A DNA stretch of 64,000 nt, from NCBI RefSeq assembly GCF_013004105.1, contig NZ_CP053085.1:3844001-3908000 (forward strand), given 5' to 3'. The notes below the pieces were generated by a model. That model worked only from the letters and a program-made list of their open reading frames with translations, had not been told where the DNA came from and made no database searches. Origin of the DNA: Gemmatimonas groenlandica (GTDB lineage Bacteria; Gemmatimonadota; Gemmatimonadetes; Gemmatimonadales; Gemmatimonadaceae). Positions 41,605-51,657 of this stretch are shown piece after piece (the first letter of the stretch is position 1; each line of letters opens with the position of its first letter). The position numbers were made by a program, and so were the translations under genes.

Positions 41605-44057
41605 GACACCGACTCCGTAGTGGTGGATCGTGCAAAGGTGGTGCTGTACCAGGAGCCCAGCACGACGGTGATCGAACTCGTCGGCATGAGGATCGCGGCG
41701 ATGAGCGGGGTCAGGAGGCCGAACACGGCGAGACTGGCTCCGATGAGATTGTAGCCGATCGAGAGGGCAATATTGCGGCGAATCACCCGCAACGTGCGGC
41801 GCGAGCCTTCGGTGAGTTCGACCAGCGCGCCGAGTCCGGGACGCGTGAGATAGACGTCGGCGGTGGCGAGACACGCTTCGGCGCCACCGTGCACTCCGAT
41901 GCCGACATGCGCGGCGGCGATCGCCGCCGCGTCGTTCACACCATCACCCACCATGACAACGGTGCGGCCTGACGTGGCCTTGAGTCGTTCGACAAAAGCC
42001 AGTTTGCCCTCGGGCGAGACTGCGCCGATGGAGTCTTGCGCTTCAAAGGCAAGCGCCCGACCCACCGACGCAACCACGTCCTGGGCATCACCACTCAGCA
42101 TCACGGTCCGCCATCCGCGTCCACGCAACTGCTGCAGCGAGTCGAGTGCGTCATCGCGCACACGATCGCCAAGACCAGCTATAGCAACGAGCACGCCATC
42201 AATTCCGATATGGACCGGCGTAAGTGTGCGATCGAGGTCATTCATCACACGTTCCATCGATTCATCGATCGAAATCGTCGATTCGCGCACGAAACGCGGC
42301 GATCCGATACGCACAATGTGGCCATCGACGGTGCCTTCGAGGCCGCCGCCGGCGAAGTGTCGTGACGCGGACACCGTGGCCATGGGAAACCCGGACCACG
42401 CGCGACGGAACCCATCGGCCAGCGGATGCGAGGATCCGTCTTCCAGTGCGAGCACCAGCGGCTTCACCCAATCTGGACCATGCCACGCAGCGAGCGCTGT
42501 GCGTCCCTCGGTGATGGTGCCCGTCTTGTCGAGTACAATGATGCCGGGTGTGGCGAGCAGTTCGAGCGCGTCACCGCCCTTGATCAGCATACCGCGACGC
42601 GCGGCCCGCCCGACCGCTACGGTGATCGCCAGCGGCGTGGCGAGAGCAAGCGCGCACGGGCACGTCACAATCAAGAGCGCGATCGCATCATCGAGCGCAT
42701 GCGCCGCCGACAGCTGTGACTTGATCACAAAGGTCGTTGCAGCGGCCAGCAACACGACCGCGGTGAAGATCCCCGCCATGCGATTCGCCGTCTGCACGAT
42801 CGGCGCACGACGCTTGGCACTGTCTTCGACTTGCCGCATGAGCTTCGCGATCCGGCTCGTCTCGCCGGCCTGTTCGACCTGCACGCGCAGCGGGGATTCC
42901 ACGTTCAACGTGCCGGCGAAGACCATCTGTCCAACGCTGACCGACGTCGAACGCGATTCACCGGTCAGCAGCGCGGCGTTTACACTCGAATGCCCGCGTA
43001 TCACCACACCGTCGGCGGGGAACGACTCGCCCGCGCGCACATCCAGCAGCATTCCCGGCAGCAGCGCTTCGCTCGGAATGTCGCGCACGAGGTCGTTGTC
43101 GACGATGCGTGCCGTGCTGGGTGCAATCGCATGCAACTCTTCGGCGGCATCGACGGCCATGCGTTGACCGCGCTGCTGCAGGAAGCGCCCGACGAGTAGC
43201 GCAAAGATCAGCAGCGCCAGTCCGTCGAAGTAGATCGGACCGGAGTCAGTGACAGTATTCATCGCCCCGCGCACGAACCCGGCCGCGAGCGCGATTGCGA
43301 TCGGCAGGTCCATATGCAGCGCGCGCGTGCGCCACGATGCCCACGCACCGGTAAAAAACACGCGACCCGGCCAGATGAATGCCGGCACGGTGATCGCAAA
43401 ACTCACCCACCGGAAGAAGCGCGTGAAACTGGCATCCATCGTGTTGAGTTCGCCGGCATAGAGCGCCAGCGCTGCAAGCATTACGTTGATCGCGATGGCG
43501 CCCGCGATACCGATGCGTACCAGCATCGCGCGATCCTCGCGCTTGCGCATGTCGGCGCGCGCCACGCCGCGAAACGGATGCGGCGGATAGCCAAGGGTAT
43601 CCAGCGACTGCGCGATGCGGGACAGCGGAACCGTGGCGATATCCCACTCGACGACCGCCAAGGAGCGACGGACATCGAGCTCAGCCCGCAGGACGCCCGG
43701 CACCAGCAGCGGCACGCGTTCCACCAGCCACACACAGGATGCGCAGTGCACGCCCTCGAGATAGAGCTCGGTGCGCGACAACCCGTTGGGCAGCGCCGTG
43801 ACGTACAGGTTGGCAAATGCGGGATGATCGAATTCGTCGTAGCTGCGCCCCGACGCCCGCACCGGCGCTTCACGACGTTCGGCGAACCCGTAATACGAAT
43901 CGAGCCCGTGCGCGTGCAGAATGCCGAAGGCCGTATGGCAGCCGCTGCAGCAAAACTGCTGCTCAGCGTCGACTTCCAGCAGCCCTTCGGGTACCGGCAG
44001 ACCGCAGTGCGCGCAGAGCACGTCGGCGGCCGCCGACGGCATGAAAGTGGTGTGCAT
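41601..44057 (-). CDS. ccoI: Copper-translocating P-type ATPase CcoI
   Basis: 818 aa. N-terminal zinc-ribbon-like cysteines (CAHC 15-18, CCSGC 36-40), a heavy-metal domain with HCASC (C105, C108), then P1B-ATPase motifs: TGES, the ion-binding CPC in VTCPCALALATPL, DKTGTITEG (phosphorylated Asp), and GDGVNDAAA. CcoI supplies copper to the CcoN active site. Start ATG 44057 shares one base with the preceding stop (TAATG). Confidence 0.95.
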   Translation of the reverse strand: MHTTFMPSAAADVLCAHCGLPVPEGLLEVDAEQQFCCSGCHTAFGILHAHGLDSYYGFAERREAPVRASGRSYDEFDHPAFANLYVTALPNGLSRTELYLEGVHCASCVWLVERVPLLVPGVLRAELDVRRSLAVVEWDIATVPLSRIAQSLDTLGYPPHPFRGVARADMRKREDRAMLVRIGIAGAIAINVMLAALALYAGELNTMDASFTRFFRWVSFAITVPAFIWPGRVFFTGAWASWRTRALHMDLPIAIALAAGFVRGAMNTVTDSGPIYFDGLALLIFALLVGRFLQQRGQRMAVDAAEELHAIAPSTARIVDNDLVRDIPSEALLPGMLLDVRAGESFPADGVVIRGHSSVNAALLTGESRSTSVSVGQMVFAGTLNVESPLRVQVEQAGETSRIAKLMRQVEDSAKRRAPIVQTANRMAGIFTAVVLLAAATTFVIKSQLSAAHALDDAIALLIVTCPCALALATPLAITVAVGRAARRGMLIKGGDALELLATPGIIVLDKTGTITEGRTALAAWHGPDWVKPLVLALEDGSSHPLADGFRRAWSGFPMATVSASRHFAGGGLEGTVDGHIVRIGSPRFVRESTISIDESMERVMNDLDRTLTPVHIGIDGVLVAIAGLGDRVRDDALDSLQQLRGRGWRTVMLSGDAQDVVASVGRALAFEAQDSIGAVSPEGKLAFVERLKATSGRTVVMVGDGVNDAAAIAAAHVGIGVHGGAEACLATADVYLTRPGLGALVELTEGSRRTLRVIRRNIALSIGYNLIGASLAVFGLLTPLIAAILMPTSSITVVLGSWYSTTFARSTTTESVS

Positions 44058-44743
44058 TACATGACACCCGCGTGTTGCATCGAGAAGCGTCCCGTGATGG
44101 AAAGCAGTCCCATCGCCAGCACCAGTACCGCGCTGAGCAGCGGCAGCCGTTGGCGTAGCGGACCAAACAGCCGCTGCGCACCGAGTCCGACCGCGAGCAA
44201 CGCCGGTACGGTTCCGAGCCAGAACACCGCCATCGTGAGCACGCCGGTACGGATACTTCCCGAGCCGCCAGCGGTCGCCACGAAGACATACAGCCAGCCA
44301 CACGGGAGCATCGTGGTCAGCAGGCCGGTGAGCCAGGCGCGCGTGGCCATCGGCTGCTCACGCACGGCGTGCAGGACGCCACCCATGGCGCGCTGCCACG
44401 ACTCGGGCACACGTAGCGCACCGAGCCGCACGCCACGCTGGGCCGCGATGGTGCTGATCGCCCAACCCACCATCAGCGCCCCGGCTACGACCGCGGCGGC
44501 ATGCTGCACTCCAGCCAGTGCCCCCAAGGACGACACACCGGCCCCGATCGCGCCGGCGATCGCGCCGAGCGTGAGATAAGACGTGAGTCGCCCCACGTTG
44601 TACATCGCGTGCGCGCGCAGTGCCGCCGCATCGGTGCCGCTGCCAGAGCCCGTATAGAAGCACACGAATCCGCCACACATGCCGGCGCAGTGTACGCTCC
44701 CCACGAGGCTGGCTACCAGAATGCCCGATGCCGTACCGATCAC
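44057..44743 (-). CDS. SafE/TauE-type membrane protein of the cco operon
   Basis: 228 aa, six membrane segments. GSVHCAGMCGGFVCFY at the start and LLTTMLPCGWLYVFVATAGGSG in the middle are the cysteine-containing motifs of the SafE-like family that accompanies ccoGHIS; such proteins are linked to cytochrome c or copper delivery. GTG 44743 is chosen because it overlaps the ccoH stop region and the first helix begins right there. Confidence 0.88.
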   Translation of the reverse strand: MIGTASGILVASLVGSVHCAGMCGGFVCFYTGSGSGTDAAALRAHAMYNVGRLTSYLTLGAIAGAIGAGVSSLGALAGVQHAAAVVAGALMVGWAISTIAAQRGVRLGALRVPESWQRAMGGVLHAVREQPMATRAWLTGLLTTMLPCGWLYVFVATAGGSGSIRTGVLTMAVFWLGTVPALLAVGLGAQRLFGPLRQRLPLLSAVLVLAMGLLSITGRFSMQHAGVM

Positions 44744-44745
44744 GA

Positions 44746-45252
44746 CTAGCGCCCGGTACCGGCAGCGCGCACAGTGGCTCGTACGGCGGTGATGCGCGTG
44801 CTCGAGGTGAAGTGCGACGTGTCGCGTTTCGCACTCACGCGCACTTCCCATTCGCCGGGCGTGTTGATCGGCACGGTGGCCGTGTACACGCCAGCTCCTT
44901 CATCGGTCAGCGTGGCAGTGGTCACGTCGTTGGCGCGCGCGTTGAACAGCACGGTCGCTTCGACTGCCGCGCCGAGCAGTGGCAACGCCTTCTCGTCACG
45001 CAGCACCACGCGTAGGCGCGTCGGCTTTCCCGGCACGAAGGAGTCGACGAAGGTTTGCACGCCCCAGCCGAGATCGAGATTGCGGTGCGTCTGTGCCATG
45101 GTGGAGTCGTAGAACACCGCCTTCTTGTAGTAGTCCGGCTCGACCGAGAAGGAGGGGTCGTTATTCGCAATCCGCATCATCACCAGATTCGCGGCAACCG
45201 TTGCCCCGAGGATGGCCGTAATGCCGATGGGCCAGCTCATGCCCGCTTTCAT
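44746..45252 (-). CDS. ccoH: FixH/CcoH family protein
   Basis: 168 aa: N-terminal membrane anchor (MSWPIGITAILGATVAANLVMM), then NDPSFSVEPDYYKKAVFYDSTMAQ, the typical FixH boundary, and a periplasmic beta domain ending in GEWEVRVSAKRD. CcoH assists cbb3 assembly. Overlaps ccoG by 4 nt (ATGA). Confidence 0.92.
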   Translation of the reverse strand: MKAGMSWPIGITAILGATVAANLVMMRIANNDPSFSVEPDYYKKAVFYDSTMAQTHRNLDLGWGVQTFVDSFVPGKPTRLRVVLRDEKALPLLGAAVEATVLFNARANDVTTATLTDEGAGVYTATVPINTPGEWEVRVSAKRDTSHFTSSTRITAVRATVRAAGTGR

Positions 45253-46700
45253 CGGAATTTGCCCGTTGGAGCGTTGCCGACCGGGCCGAGCAGCCGGTAC
45301 TGCACCGACTCCTGATAGCGACGGCCGTCGGTAACGCTGATGGTGATCATGCGCTCGCCATTCGTGAAGGCCCGCCGGGGCAGTAGCACGAACAGGCTGG
45401 TGCTCCGCGTGGTACCAGCATCGACCTTCAGCGGATTCTCGGGAGCCACCACGGTGATCTCATCGGGGCGGATACCCGCCTCGGCGATCCCGTCGAGGGT
45501 GACCGTGTACGGCATCGCCTCGCTGCGACGATTGGTAATCTTGATCCGGATCTGATTGGAGACACGTCCGTCTGCTTCTTCCGTGAACGGGCCGTCGAGC
45601 CCACCGCGCAGTACAGTGAGATCGGCCGATTCCTTCAGAAAGAGCGCCGTGATGAGGCCACCGATCAAGATGGCGAGCACCACCGGATAGAGAATCGTAC
45701 GCATGCGCAGCAGATGCCGCGGCTTGCCGGCGATCGCGTCCTGTGACGAATAGCGAATCAACCCGGTGGGCTTTCCCACTTTCGTCATGATGTCGTCGCA
45801 GGCGTCGATGCACTGGGTGCAGTGCACGCACTCCATCTGGAGACCTTGGCGAATGTCGATGCCGGTGGGGCACGTCTGCACGCAGGCCCCGCAGTCGATG
45901 CAGTCGCCCGCCTGTGGATCGCGTGTCTTGCCCGCATGTTCGCGCGGCTCGCCGCGCACGTCGTCGTACGCTACGATCACCGACTGCCGATCGATCAAGG
46001 CCGCCTGCCAGCGACCGTACGGACAGACGATGAGGCAGGTCTGTTCGCGGAAGTAAGTGAAGTTGAACCAGACCAAGCCGGTGAACAGCACGACAAAGAA
46101 GAAGGCCGTGGGATGCTCCGACGGCGGGTTGGACATCCAGTCATACAGCTGATCGGTACCCACGAAGAACGCCAGCAGCGTGTGTGACACGAAGAGCGCC
46201 ATCGCGAAGAACGTGAGGTACTTCGCGATGCGCCGCGGTGTGAACCACGAGCCCTTCTTGTCGAGATTCCGCGAACCGGTGTAGCCGCCGTCGAACCAGC
46301 GGCCGATCGGGCGGAACAGGAACTCGAGATAGACGGTTTGCGGACAGGCCCAGCCGCACCACGCGCGCCCGAAGAGCGCGGTGATGAGGAAGATGCCGAT
46401 CACGCCGCTGCCCATCACCAGCATGAACAGCGGCGTATCGGTGGGCAGGAACGTGTAGCCCATCAGCGTGAATTGGCGGTGTGGCAGATCCATGAGAAAC
46501 ACGGGCTTGCCGAACAGGCGCAGGTGCGGGGCCGCGAAGAACACGGCCATCAACGAATAGGCCACGATCTGTCGTTTCTTCCACCACGCGCCGTGTGAGG
46601 GCTTGGGGCGGATCCAGCGGCGTGTGCCGTCTTCGTTGAGCGTGGGGAGTACCCGCCCCGAAGGGGGCCGACCTACGCCCGATGGTGCAGCTGAGCTCAC
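45249..46700 (-). CDS. ccoG: Cytochrome c oxidase accessory protein CcoG (polyferredoxin)
   Basis: 483 aa. Membrane segments carry WCGWACPQTVYLEFLFRPI and CLIVCPYGRWQAAL. Two [4Fe-4S] motifs are CIDCGACVQTCP and CVHCTQCIDACD. A C-terminal beta domain follows (SNQIRIKITNRRSE). CcoG is a copper(II) reductase-type factor for cbb3 biogenesis. The start overlaps ccoP's stop by 4 nt. Confidence 0.96.
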   Translation of the reverse strand: MSSAAPSGVGRPPSGRVLPTLNEDGTRRWIRPKPSHGAWWKKRQIVAYSLMAVFFAAPHLRLFGKPVFLMDLPHRQFTLMGYTFLPTDTPLFMLVMGSGVIGIFLITALFGRAWCGWACPQTVYLEFLFRPIGRWFDGGYTGSRNLDKKGSWFTPRRIAKYLTFFAMALFVSHTLLAFFVGTDQLYDWMSNPPSEHPTAFFFVVLFTGLVWFNFTYFREQTCLIVCPYGRWQAALIDRQSVIVAYDDVRGEPREHAGKTRDPQAGDCIDCGACVQTCPTGIDIRQGLQMECVHCTQCIDACDDIMTKVGKPTGLIRYSSQDAIAGKPRHLLRMRTILYPVVLAILIGGLITALFLKESADLTVLRGGLDGPFTEEADGRVSNQIRIKITNRRSEAMPYTVTLDGIAEAGIRPDEITVVAPENPLKVDAGTTRSTSLFVLLPRRAFTNGERMITISVTDGRRYQESVQYRLLGPVGNAPTGKFR

Positions 46701-47287
46701 GGGGTAACCGGTGGTCCTTGCGGGGCTTTCGGGTTCGCAGGATTCGATCCCTGCAACGATGCCACATAGGCCACGACCTGTTCGACTTGCTCAGGCTTGA
46801 GCATCGTGCCCCAGGCTGGCATGCCCTTCTCGAGAACGCCATTCGTGACCGTCTTGTAGATGTCGGTGATCCGTCCGCCGTGAATCCACGCGTTATCGGT
46901 GAGATTCGGGCCGATCAGACCGCCGGCGTCCATGCGATGACAGGAAGCGCAGTACTTCTTGAACTCCTCCTCACCTTCATGCAGCGCGTCCTTGTCCTTC
47001 ACCATCGCCAGCAGCTTGTCGCCGGAGATTTCACCGGTGGGTGCGGGATGCGCCGCCGCAAACTTCTTCACGTCGTCTTCGTAGTCCGCAATGCGTCCCT
47101 TGCCGTTGCCGACCGGGCCGATGTTGAACACGTAGATCACCGAGAAGATGATCGTGCCAGCGAACGTCAGGAGCCACCAGCGCGGCATCGGATTGTCGTA
47201 TTCCTGAATGCCGTCATACGAGTGCTCGATGAGCCGGTCGTTGGTGGATTTGAAATCCTTGTTGTCCTTCGGGTCCTGGCTGGACAT
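46697..47287 (-). CDS. ccoP: Mono-heme cbb3 oxidase subunit CcoP
   Basis: 196 aa. The N-terminus has the FixP_N motif YDGIQEYDNPMPRWWLLTFAGTIIFSVIYV and a membrane helix. Only one heme-binding site is present, C113ASCH117 followed by GPNLTDNAWIHGG and MPAW (Met ligand). Proteobacterial CcoP is about 300 aa with two hemes, so this is the short form. It is the electron-entry subunit. It starts 3 nt after the ccoQ stop. Confidence 0.94.
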   Translation of the reverse strand: MSSQDPKDNKDFKSTNDRLIEHSYDGIQEYDNPMPRWWLLTFAGTIIFSVIYVFNIGPVGNGKGRIADYEDDVKKFAAAHPAPTGEISGDKLLAMVKDKDALHEGEEEFKKYCASCHRMDAGGLIGPNLTDNAWIHGGRITDIYKTVTNGVLEKGMPAWGTMLKPEQVEQVVAYVASLQGSNPANPKAPQGPPVTP

Positions 47288-47290
47288 CGG

Positions 47291-47485
47291 TCAGCGCTCC
47301 TGAGAGCGAGGGCTGATCACGTGATCATCCTCGAGTGGCAGCAGCGATGCCTCATGCAGCTCGCGGCTCCGTGACGGTAGAAACGTGCGGATCGTGATGG
47401 CGACAAACACTCCAAGGAAGAGCACCAGCGCGACCTCGGCGTAGTTCGAGAGATCGGCGTAGCTCATGATGTCGGAAAGCTTCAC
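47291..47485 (-). CDS. ccoQ: CcoQ-like small cbb3 subunit
   Basis: 64 aa with one membrane helix (YAEVALVLFLGVFVAITIRTFL) followed by a charged tail ending SPRSQER. Its size, topology and position between ccoNO and ccoP identify it. Start ATG 47485 overlaps the ccoNO stop by ATGA. Confidence 0.9.
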   Translation of the reverse strand: MKLSDIMSYADLSNYAEVALVLFLGVFVAITIRTFLPSRSRELHEASLLPLEDDHVISPRSQER

Positions 47486-49710
47486 CGTGCCCCCTTCGAC
47501 GCAGTCTTCTGCACTTTGATGTCACGACCCAGTCGCTGCATGTAGGCGACGATCGCCACGATCTGCTTGTCCTCGAGCCCGCGCGGACCGCCCTGCTCGA
47601 CGATCGCAGCGGCGATCGTCTTTGCCTGTTCGCGAGCCATCGCCGGTGCCTTGTTCACGGCATCACCGTAGGGCACGCCGACCATCGCCATCGCATCGAC
47701 GCGCGACTGGATCTGCTCGAAGTCGATCGTCTTGGTCAGGAAGTGCGAGTAGGCCGGCATGATCGACTTGGCGGTCACCGCGCGCGGATTCTCGAAGTGG
47801 CGCACATGCCAGAGGTCGGGATACTTGCCGCCCTCACGAGCCAGATCTGGTCCGATACGACGCGAGCCCCAGAGGAACGGATGCTCGTACACCGACTCAC
47901 CCGGCTTCGAGTACTCACCGAAGCGTTCCGTCTCGTAGCGGAACGGACGCACCATCTGCGAGTGGCAGTTAAAGCAGCCTTCCGCGATATACATGTCGCG
48001 ACCGGCCAGCTCGAGAGGTGTGTACGGCTTCACCGAGGCGATCGTGGGCACGTTCGACTTGATCAGGAACGTGGGGAGAATCTCGAACAACGAGGCCACG
48101 ACCACGGCGAGGATCGTGAGCGCCGTGAACAGCATGGGCGCGCGTTCCCACGCGCGGTGCCACTGCACCTGATTGAAGCGCGCCCAGAGACCGTTGGCCG
48201 GCACGGCCGGGTTGTCGTCGACGTACTTCGGCGACAGCGGCGCCGCTTCGATGATGGGCACCTCGTAGTGCGCCGGACGGCGCATCCACGTCATGATGAT
48301 GTTCCAGCCGAAGATGAACATGCCGACGATGAAGAACGAGCCGCCGACCACACGCATCCAGTACATCGGGAGCAGTTTGACCACCGTTTCCACGAAGTCG
48401 GGATACGCCAGGCGTCCCGTCTCGTCGAAGGCGCGCCACATGAGGCCCTGCGTCACGCCGGCGCTGTAGATCGCGACGACGTACAGCACGATGCCCACGG
48501 AGCCGATCCAGAAGTGCAGCTCCATCGCTTTCTTGCTGTAGATCTCCGTCTGGAAGAGCCGCGGCAGCAGCCAGTACACCATGCCGAACGTCATGAAGCC
48601 GTTCCAGCCGAGGGCGCCCGTGTGCACGTGGGCGATGATCCAGTCGGTGTAGTGGGCGAGCGCGTTGACACTCTTGATCGAGAGCATCGGGCCTTCGAAC
48701 GTGGACATGCCGTACGCCGTGATGCCGACCACGAAGAACTTGAGGACCGGATCCGACGCGACCTTGTGCCAGGCACCGCGCAGCGTGAGCAGGCCGTTGA
48801 TCATGCCGCCCCACGAGGGCGCCCAGAGCATGACCGAGAAGAGCATGCCGACGGTGCTCGCCCACTCGGGGAGCGCCGTATAGTGCAGGTGGTGAGGACC
48901 GGCCCAGATGTACATGAACACGAGCGACCAGAAGTGCAGGATGGACAGCTTGTAGCTGAACACCGGCCCTTCGGCGGCCTTGGGCATGAAGTAGTACATC
49001 AGGCCGAGGAACGGCGTGGTCAGGAAGAAGGCCACGGCGTTGTGCCCGTACCACCACTGCATGAACGCGTCCTGCACACCGGCGTAGATGCTGTAGCTCT
49101 TGAACAGCCCGGCCGGCATGGACAGGTTGTTGAAGATGTGCAGAATGGCGACGGTCACGATCGACGCGATGTAGAACCACAGCGCGACGTAAATGTGCCG
49201 CTCACGCCGCTTGATCAGCGTGCCGAAGAAGTTCACCGCGAACGCGACCCAGACCACCGCAATCGCGATGTCGATGGGCCACTCGAGTTCGGCGTATTCC
49301 TTGGCTTGCGTGAAGCCGAGCGGCAGGGTGAGTGCCGCGCTCACGATGATGGCCTGCCAACCCCAGAAATGGAATTTGCTGAGCCCATCGGAGAACATGC
49401 GCGCCTTCAGGAGCCGCTGCGTTGAGTAATAGCAGCCGGTGAAGAAGGCATTGCCGGCGAACGCGAAGATCACCGCGTTGGTGTGCAACGGACGCAACCG
49501 TCCGAAGGACAGCCACTCGACGTTGAAATTGAATATGGGATTGGCGAGCTGCAGCGCGATGAGGAGACCGACCAGCATGCCCACGACGCCCCAGATGAGC
49601 GTGGCGAACAGGAACTTGCGTACGATGGCGTCGTCGTACGAGAAGCGGTCGAGCGTCGCGGCCGACGCGCGCGGCACGACCGACGCGGCCGCGCTTGGTG
49701 CGGGGGTCAT
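47482..49710 (-). CDS. ccoNO: Fused cbb3 oxidase subunits I and II (CcoN-CcoO)
   Basis: 742 aa. Residues 1-about 490 are CcoN: RPLHTNAVIFAFAGN, FMQWWYGHNAVAFFLT, WAGPHHLHYTALPEW and AHVHTGALGWNGF carry the heme and copper histidines. Residues about 525-742 are CcoO: a membrane helix, then the c-heme site C579FNCH583 in EGCFNCHSQMVRPFRYE. The protein is the O2-reducing core of a high-affinity cbb3 oxidase. ATG 49710 is preferred to a longer frame to 49770; an AGAGG site lies 7 nt upstream. Confidence 0.96.
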   Translation of the reverse strand: MTPAPSAAASVVPRASAATLDRFSYDDAIVRKFLFATLIWGVVGMLVGLLIALQLANPIFNFNVEWLSFGRLRPLHTNAVIFAFAGNAFFTGCYYSTQRLLKARMFSDGLSKFHFWGWQAIIVSAALTLPLGFTQAKEYAELEWPIDIAIAVVWVAFAVNFFGTLIKRRERHIYVALWFYIASIVTVAILHIFNNLSMPAGLFKSYSIYAGVQDAFMQWWYGHNAVAFFLTTPFLGLMYYFMPKAAEGPVFSYKLSILHFWSLVFMYIWAGPHHLHYTALPEWASTVGMLFSVMLWAPSWGGMINGLLTLRGAWHKVASDPVLKFFVVGITAYGMSTFEGPMLSIKSVNALAHYTDWIIAHVHTGALGWNGFMTFGMVYWLLPRLFQTEIYSKKAMELHFWIGSVGIVLYVVAIYSAGVTQGLMWRAFDETGRLAYPDFVETVVKLLPMYWMRVVGGSFFIVGMFIFGWNIIMTWMRRPAHYEVPIIEAAPLSPKYVDDNPAVPANGLWARFNQVQWHRAWERAPMLFTALTILAVVVASLFEILPTFLIKSNVPTIASVKPYTPLELAGRDMYIAEGCFNCHSQMVRPFRYETERFGEYSKPGESVYEHPFLWGSRRIGPDLAREGGKYPDLWHVRHFENPRAVTAKSIMPAYSHFLTKTIDFEQIQSRVDAMAMVGVPYGDAVNKAPAMAREQAKTIAAAIVEQGGPRGLEDKQIVAIVAYMQRLGRDIKVQKTASKGAR

Positions 49711-49804
49711 CGAATGCCTCTGGCAATACGTGGAAGGGGCGTCATGAGTGGTGAGTGTAGGCCGCCACACTTCGTCCGCCCGTCAGGAAGCCCACCGAAT
49801 CACG

Positions 49805-49819
49805 TCGGGGAATCCCCGA
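49805..49819. promoter_or_regulatory. 15-bp palindrome upstream of ccoNO
   Basis: TCGGGGAATCCCCGA has 7-bp perfect arms around one base, 95 bp upstream of the ccoNO start. It may be an operator for the cco operon, but it does not resemble an FNR box (TTGAT-N4-ATCAA), and none is visible nearby. Function inferred from position only. Confidence 0.35.
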
Positions 49820-49841
49820 TTCTTGACTGCCAGATACGAGA

Positions 49842-49871
49842 AGCGGGCGTGACCATCTGGTCACGCCCGCT
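49842..49871 (-). terminator. Terminator hairpin after the chemoreceptor gene
   Basis: AGCGGGCGTGACC and GGTCACGCCCGCT form a perfect 13-bp stem with a 4-nt ATCT loop, 26 nt after the chemoreceptor stop. On the minus strand TCTCGT follows, so the U-run is weak. It insulates the cco promoter region. Confidence 0.7.
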
Positions 49872-49896
49872 CACACCCATCGCAAGATTCCCGTCC

Positions 49897-51657
49897 TTAG
49901 GCCGCGTTGCGCACCGATCGGCGCCTCTGCGCCCCATCGACCACGAAGCGCTCGCTCTGCGCCCGCTGCGCCCGCGCCTGCGCACTCAGCTCCTGCGCCG
50001 CACTCGCTGACTCCTCGGCGTTCGCGGCCGCGTTCTGCACCGTCCCATTGAGCGCCGTCACCGCATCGCGAATCTGGTTGATCCCTTCCTGTTGCGAACT
50101 CGTCGCCTGCCCGATCGACTCCATGATCGCGTTGACGCTGTTGATGCGCGTGGAGACTTCGCGCAGTTGCGTGCCCACCTGATTCGAAATCGACACGCCG
50201 CCTTCCACCCGCTGCACCGCCTGGTCGATCAGCTCGGCTGTGGTCCGCGCGGCGTCGGCACAGCGCAAGGCGAGCGCCCGCACTTCGTCGGCGACGACCG
50301 CAAAGCCTCGACCGGCGTCGCCGGCCCGGGCCGCCTCCACCGACGCGTTGAGCGCCAGCAGGTTGGTCTGGAAGGCGATCTCGTCGATGGTTTTCACGAT
50401 CTTCGCGGTTTCGCGGGCCGCTGTGCGCGTCTCGTCCATCGCCGTCATCAGGCGTTGCACCTCGCTCACACCGTTGCCCGCCGCAGCGCTCGCATCCTGC
50501 GTGGCCGAACGGGCCTCTCCCACGTTGGCCGCGTTCGATTGGCTCAGCGAGGCCAGCTCCATGAGGCTCGCGCCCACTTCCTCGAGCGACGCCGCCTGTT
50601 CCGACGTGAGCTGCGCCAGGTTGTCGGCGCCGATGGCGATCTCACCGGAGGCCCCGTCGATCTGTTCGGACGACGAGCGCAGTTCGCCGATCGCGTCGCG
50701 CAGCTGCTGCAACGCGCCATCCATGGCCGCGGCCGTCACATCGTACGTCTTGCTGAAACCCGTCCCGATCACGCTGGTCAGGTCGCCGTCGCGCATGGAG
50801 ACGATGGCCGGCGTGAGCGTGTCGAGGAAACGCTGGGTGTTGACCTGGTCACACTCGCTCCTCGCGCGGAGCTGTTCCACGGTGCGCGAGGCATCCACCA
50901 TGCGGGTGGCCATCGACTGGAAGGCGCCGTGCAACTGCGACTGTTCACCGAAGCGCATCGCTCGGCGTTCCTGCACCGCCAGACCCAGCTCGGCAGCCCC
51001 GTGGTCCAGCGAACGGACCGCCGCGATCACCGTGCGCACCGCGGCCGCCACGCCATCACCGACCGGCTCGCGGTCGACGCGTCCCTCACCCAACGCCTCG
51101 AGCGACTCGAACACATCCTGCGTTGTCGAGGCCTCACGAGACAGTTGCAGCGACATCCAGACCAGAATCGCACTCTCGAACACCACGAAGAGGGCATGCA
51201 CGACCACGATGGCATGGCCACCGACGGTGTGATTCATCATGTAGACCCCCACGCCCATGCTCTGCATGACATGGAAGCCGACATGATGCACGGCAATCGT
51301 GACGGCCGCCGCCACGATCACCCGCCAATCACGGTACACCAGCAGGAAGGCGAGCGAGGCGAACACGTGGAAGTGCGCCTCGATCATGCCGTGGGCCTGA
51401 TGAATGAAGATGCCCGAATAGGCCATGAAAGCCGTGCCGATCACCATGCGCGTCCAGAGCGCGCCGGCGTCCCATCGCGAGAGCCAGAAGGCGCCGAGCG
51501 AAATGGGCAGGGCGAAGGCGAACGCCGTCGTCCAGGCGCCGTGAAGCGTCGCAAGCGCGAGGGCGATCGGAAAATGAGCCAAGAGGACCAGACCGAGCAT
51601 GCGGTCGGCGGACACTCGGCTTCGACCAAGCACCGTGTTCGTTTTGGAGTGGGACAT
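49897..51657 (-). CDS. Methyl-accepting chemotaxis protein
   Basis: 586 aa. The N-terminal 200 residues hold about six membrane helices, including [26 protein letters not shown] and [12 protein letters not shown], a His-rich membrane sensor of the kind found in some chemoreceptors in place of a periplasmic domain. The C-terminus is the cytoplasmic signalling hairpin, with [40 protein letters not shown] at its core. The ligand is unknown. ATG 51657 is chosen; an upstream in-frame start adds no recognisable segment. No che genes are nearby. Confidence 0.93.
   Translation of the reverse strand: MSHSKTNTVLGRSRVSADRMLGLVLLAHFPIALALATLHGAWTTAFAFALPISLGAFWLSRWDAGALWTRMVIGTAFMAYSGIFIHQAHGMIEAHFHVFASLAFLLVYRDWRVIVAAAVTIAVHHVGFHVMQSMGVGVYMMNHTVGGHAIVVVHALFVVFESAILVWMSLQLSREASTTQDVFESLEALGEGRVDREPVGDGVAAAVRTVIAAVRSLDHGAAELGLAVQERRAMRFGEQSQLHGAFQSMATRMVDASRTVEQLRARSECDQVNTQRFLDTLTPAIVSMRDGDLTSVIGTGFSKTYDVTAAAMDGALQQLRDAIGELRSSSEQIDGASGEIAIGADNLAQLTSEQAASLEEVGASLMELASLSQSNAANVGEARSATQDASAAAGNGVSEVQRLMTAMDETRTAARETAKIVKTIDEIAFQTNLLALNASVEAARAGDAGRGFAVVADEVRALALRCADAARTTAELIDQAVQRVEGGVSISNQVGTQLREVSTRINSVNAIMESIGQATSSQQEGINQIRDAVTALNGTVQNAAANAEESASAAQELSAQARAQRAQSERFVVDGAQRRRSVRNAA

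Noticed and set aside
47743-49425. 560-aa open frame antisense to ccoNO
   Set aside because: Arg/His/Glu-rich shadow of a highly conserved gene; no domain or ribosome site.
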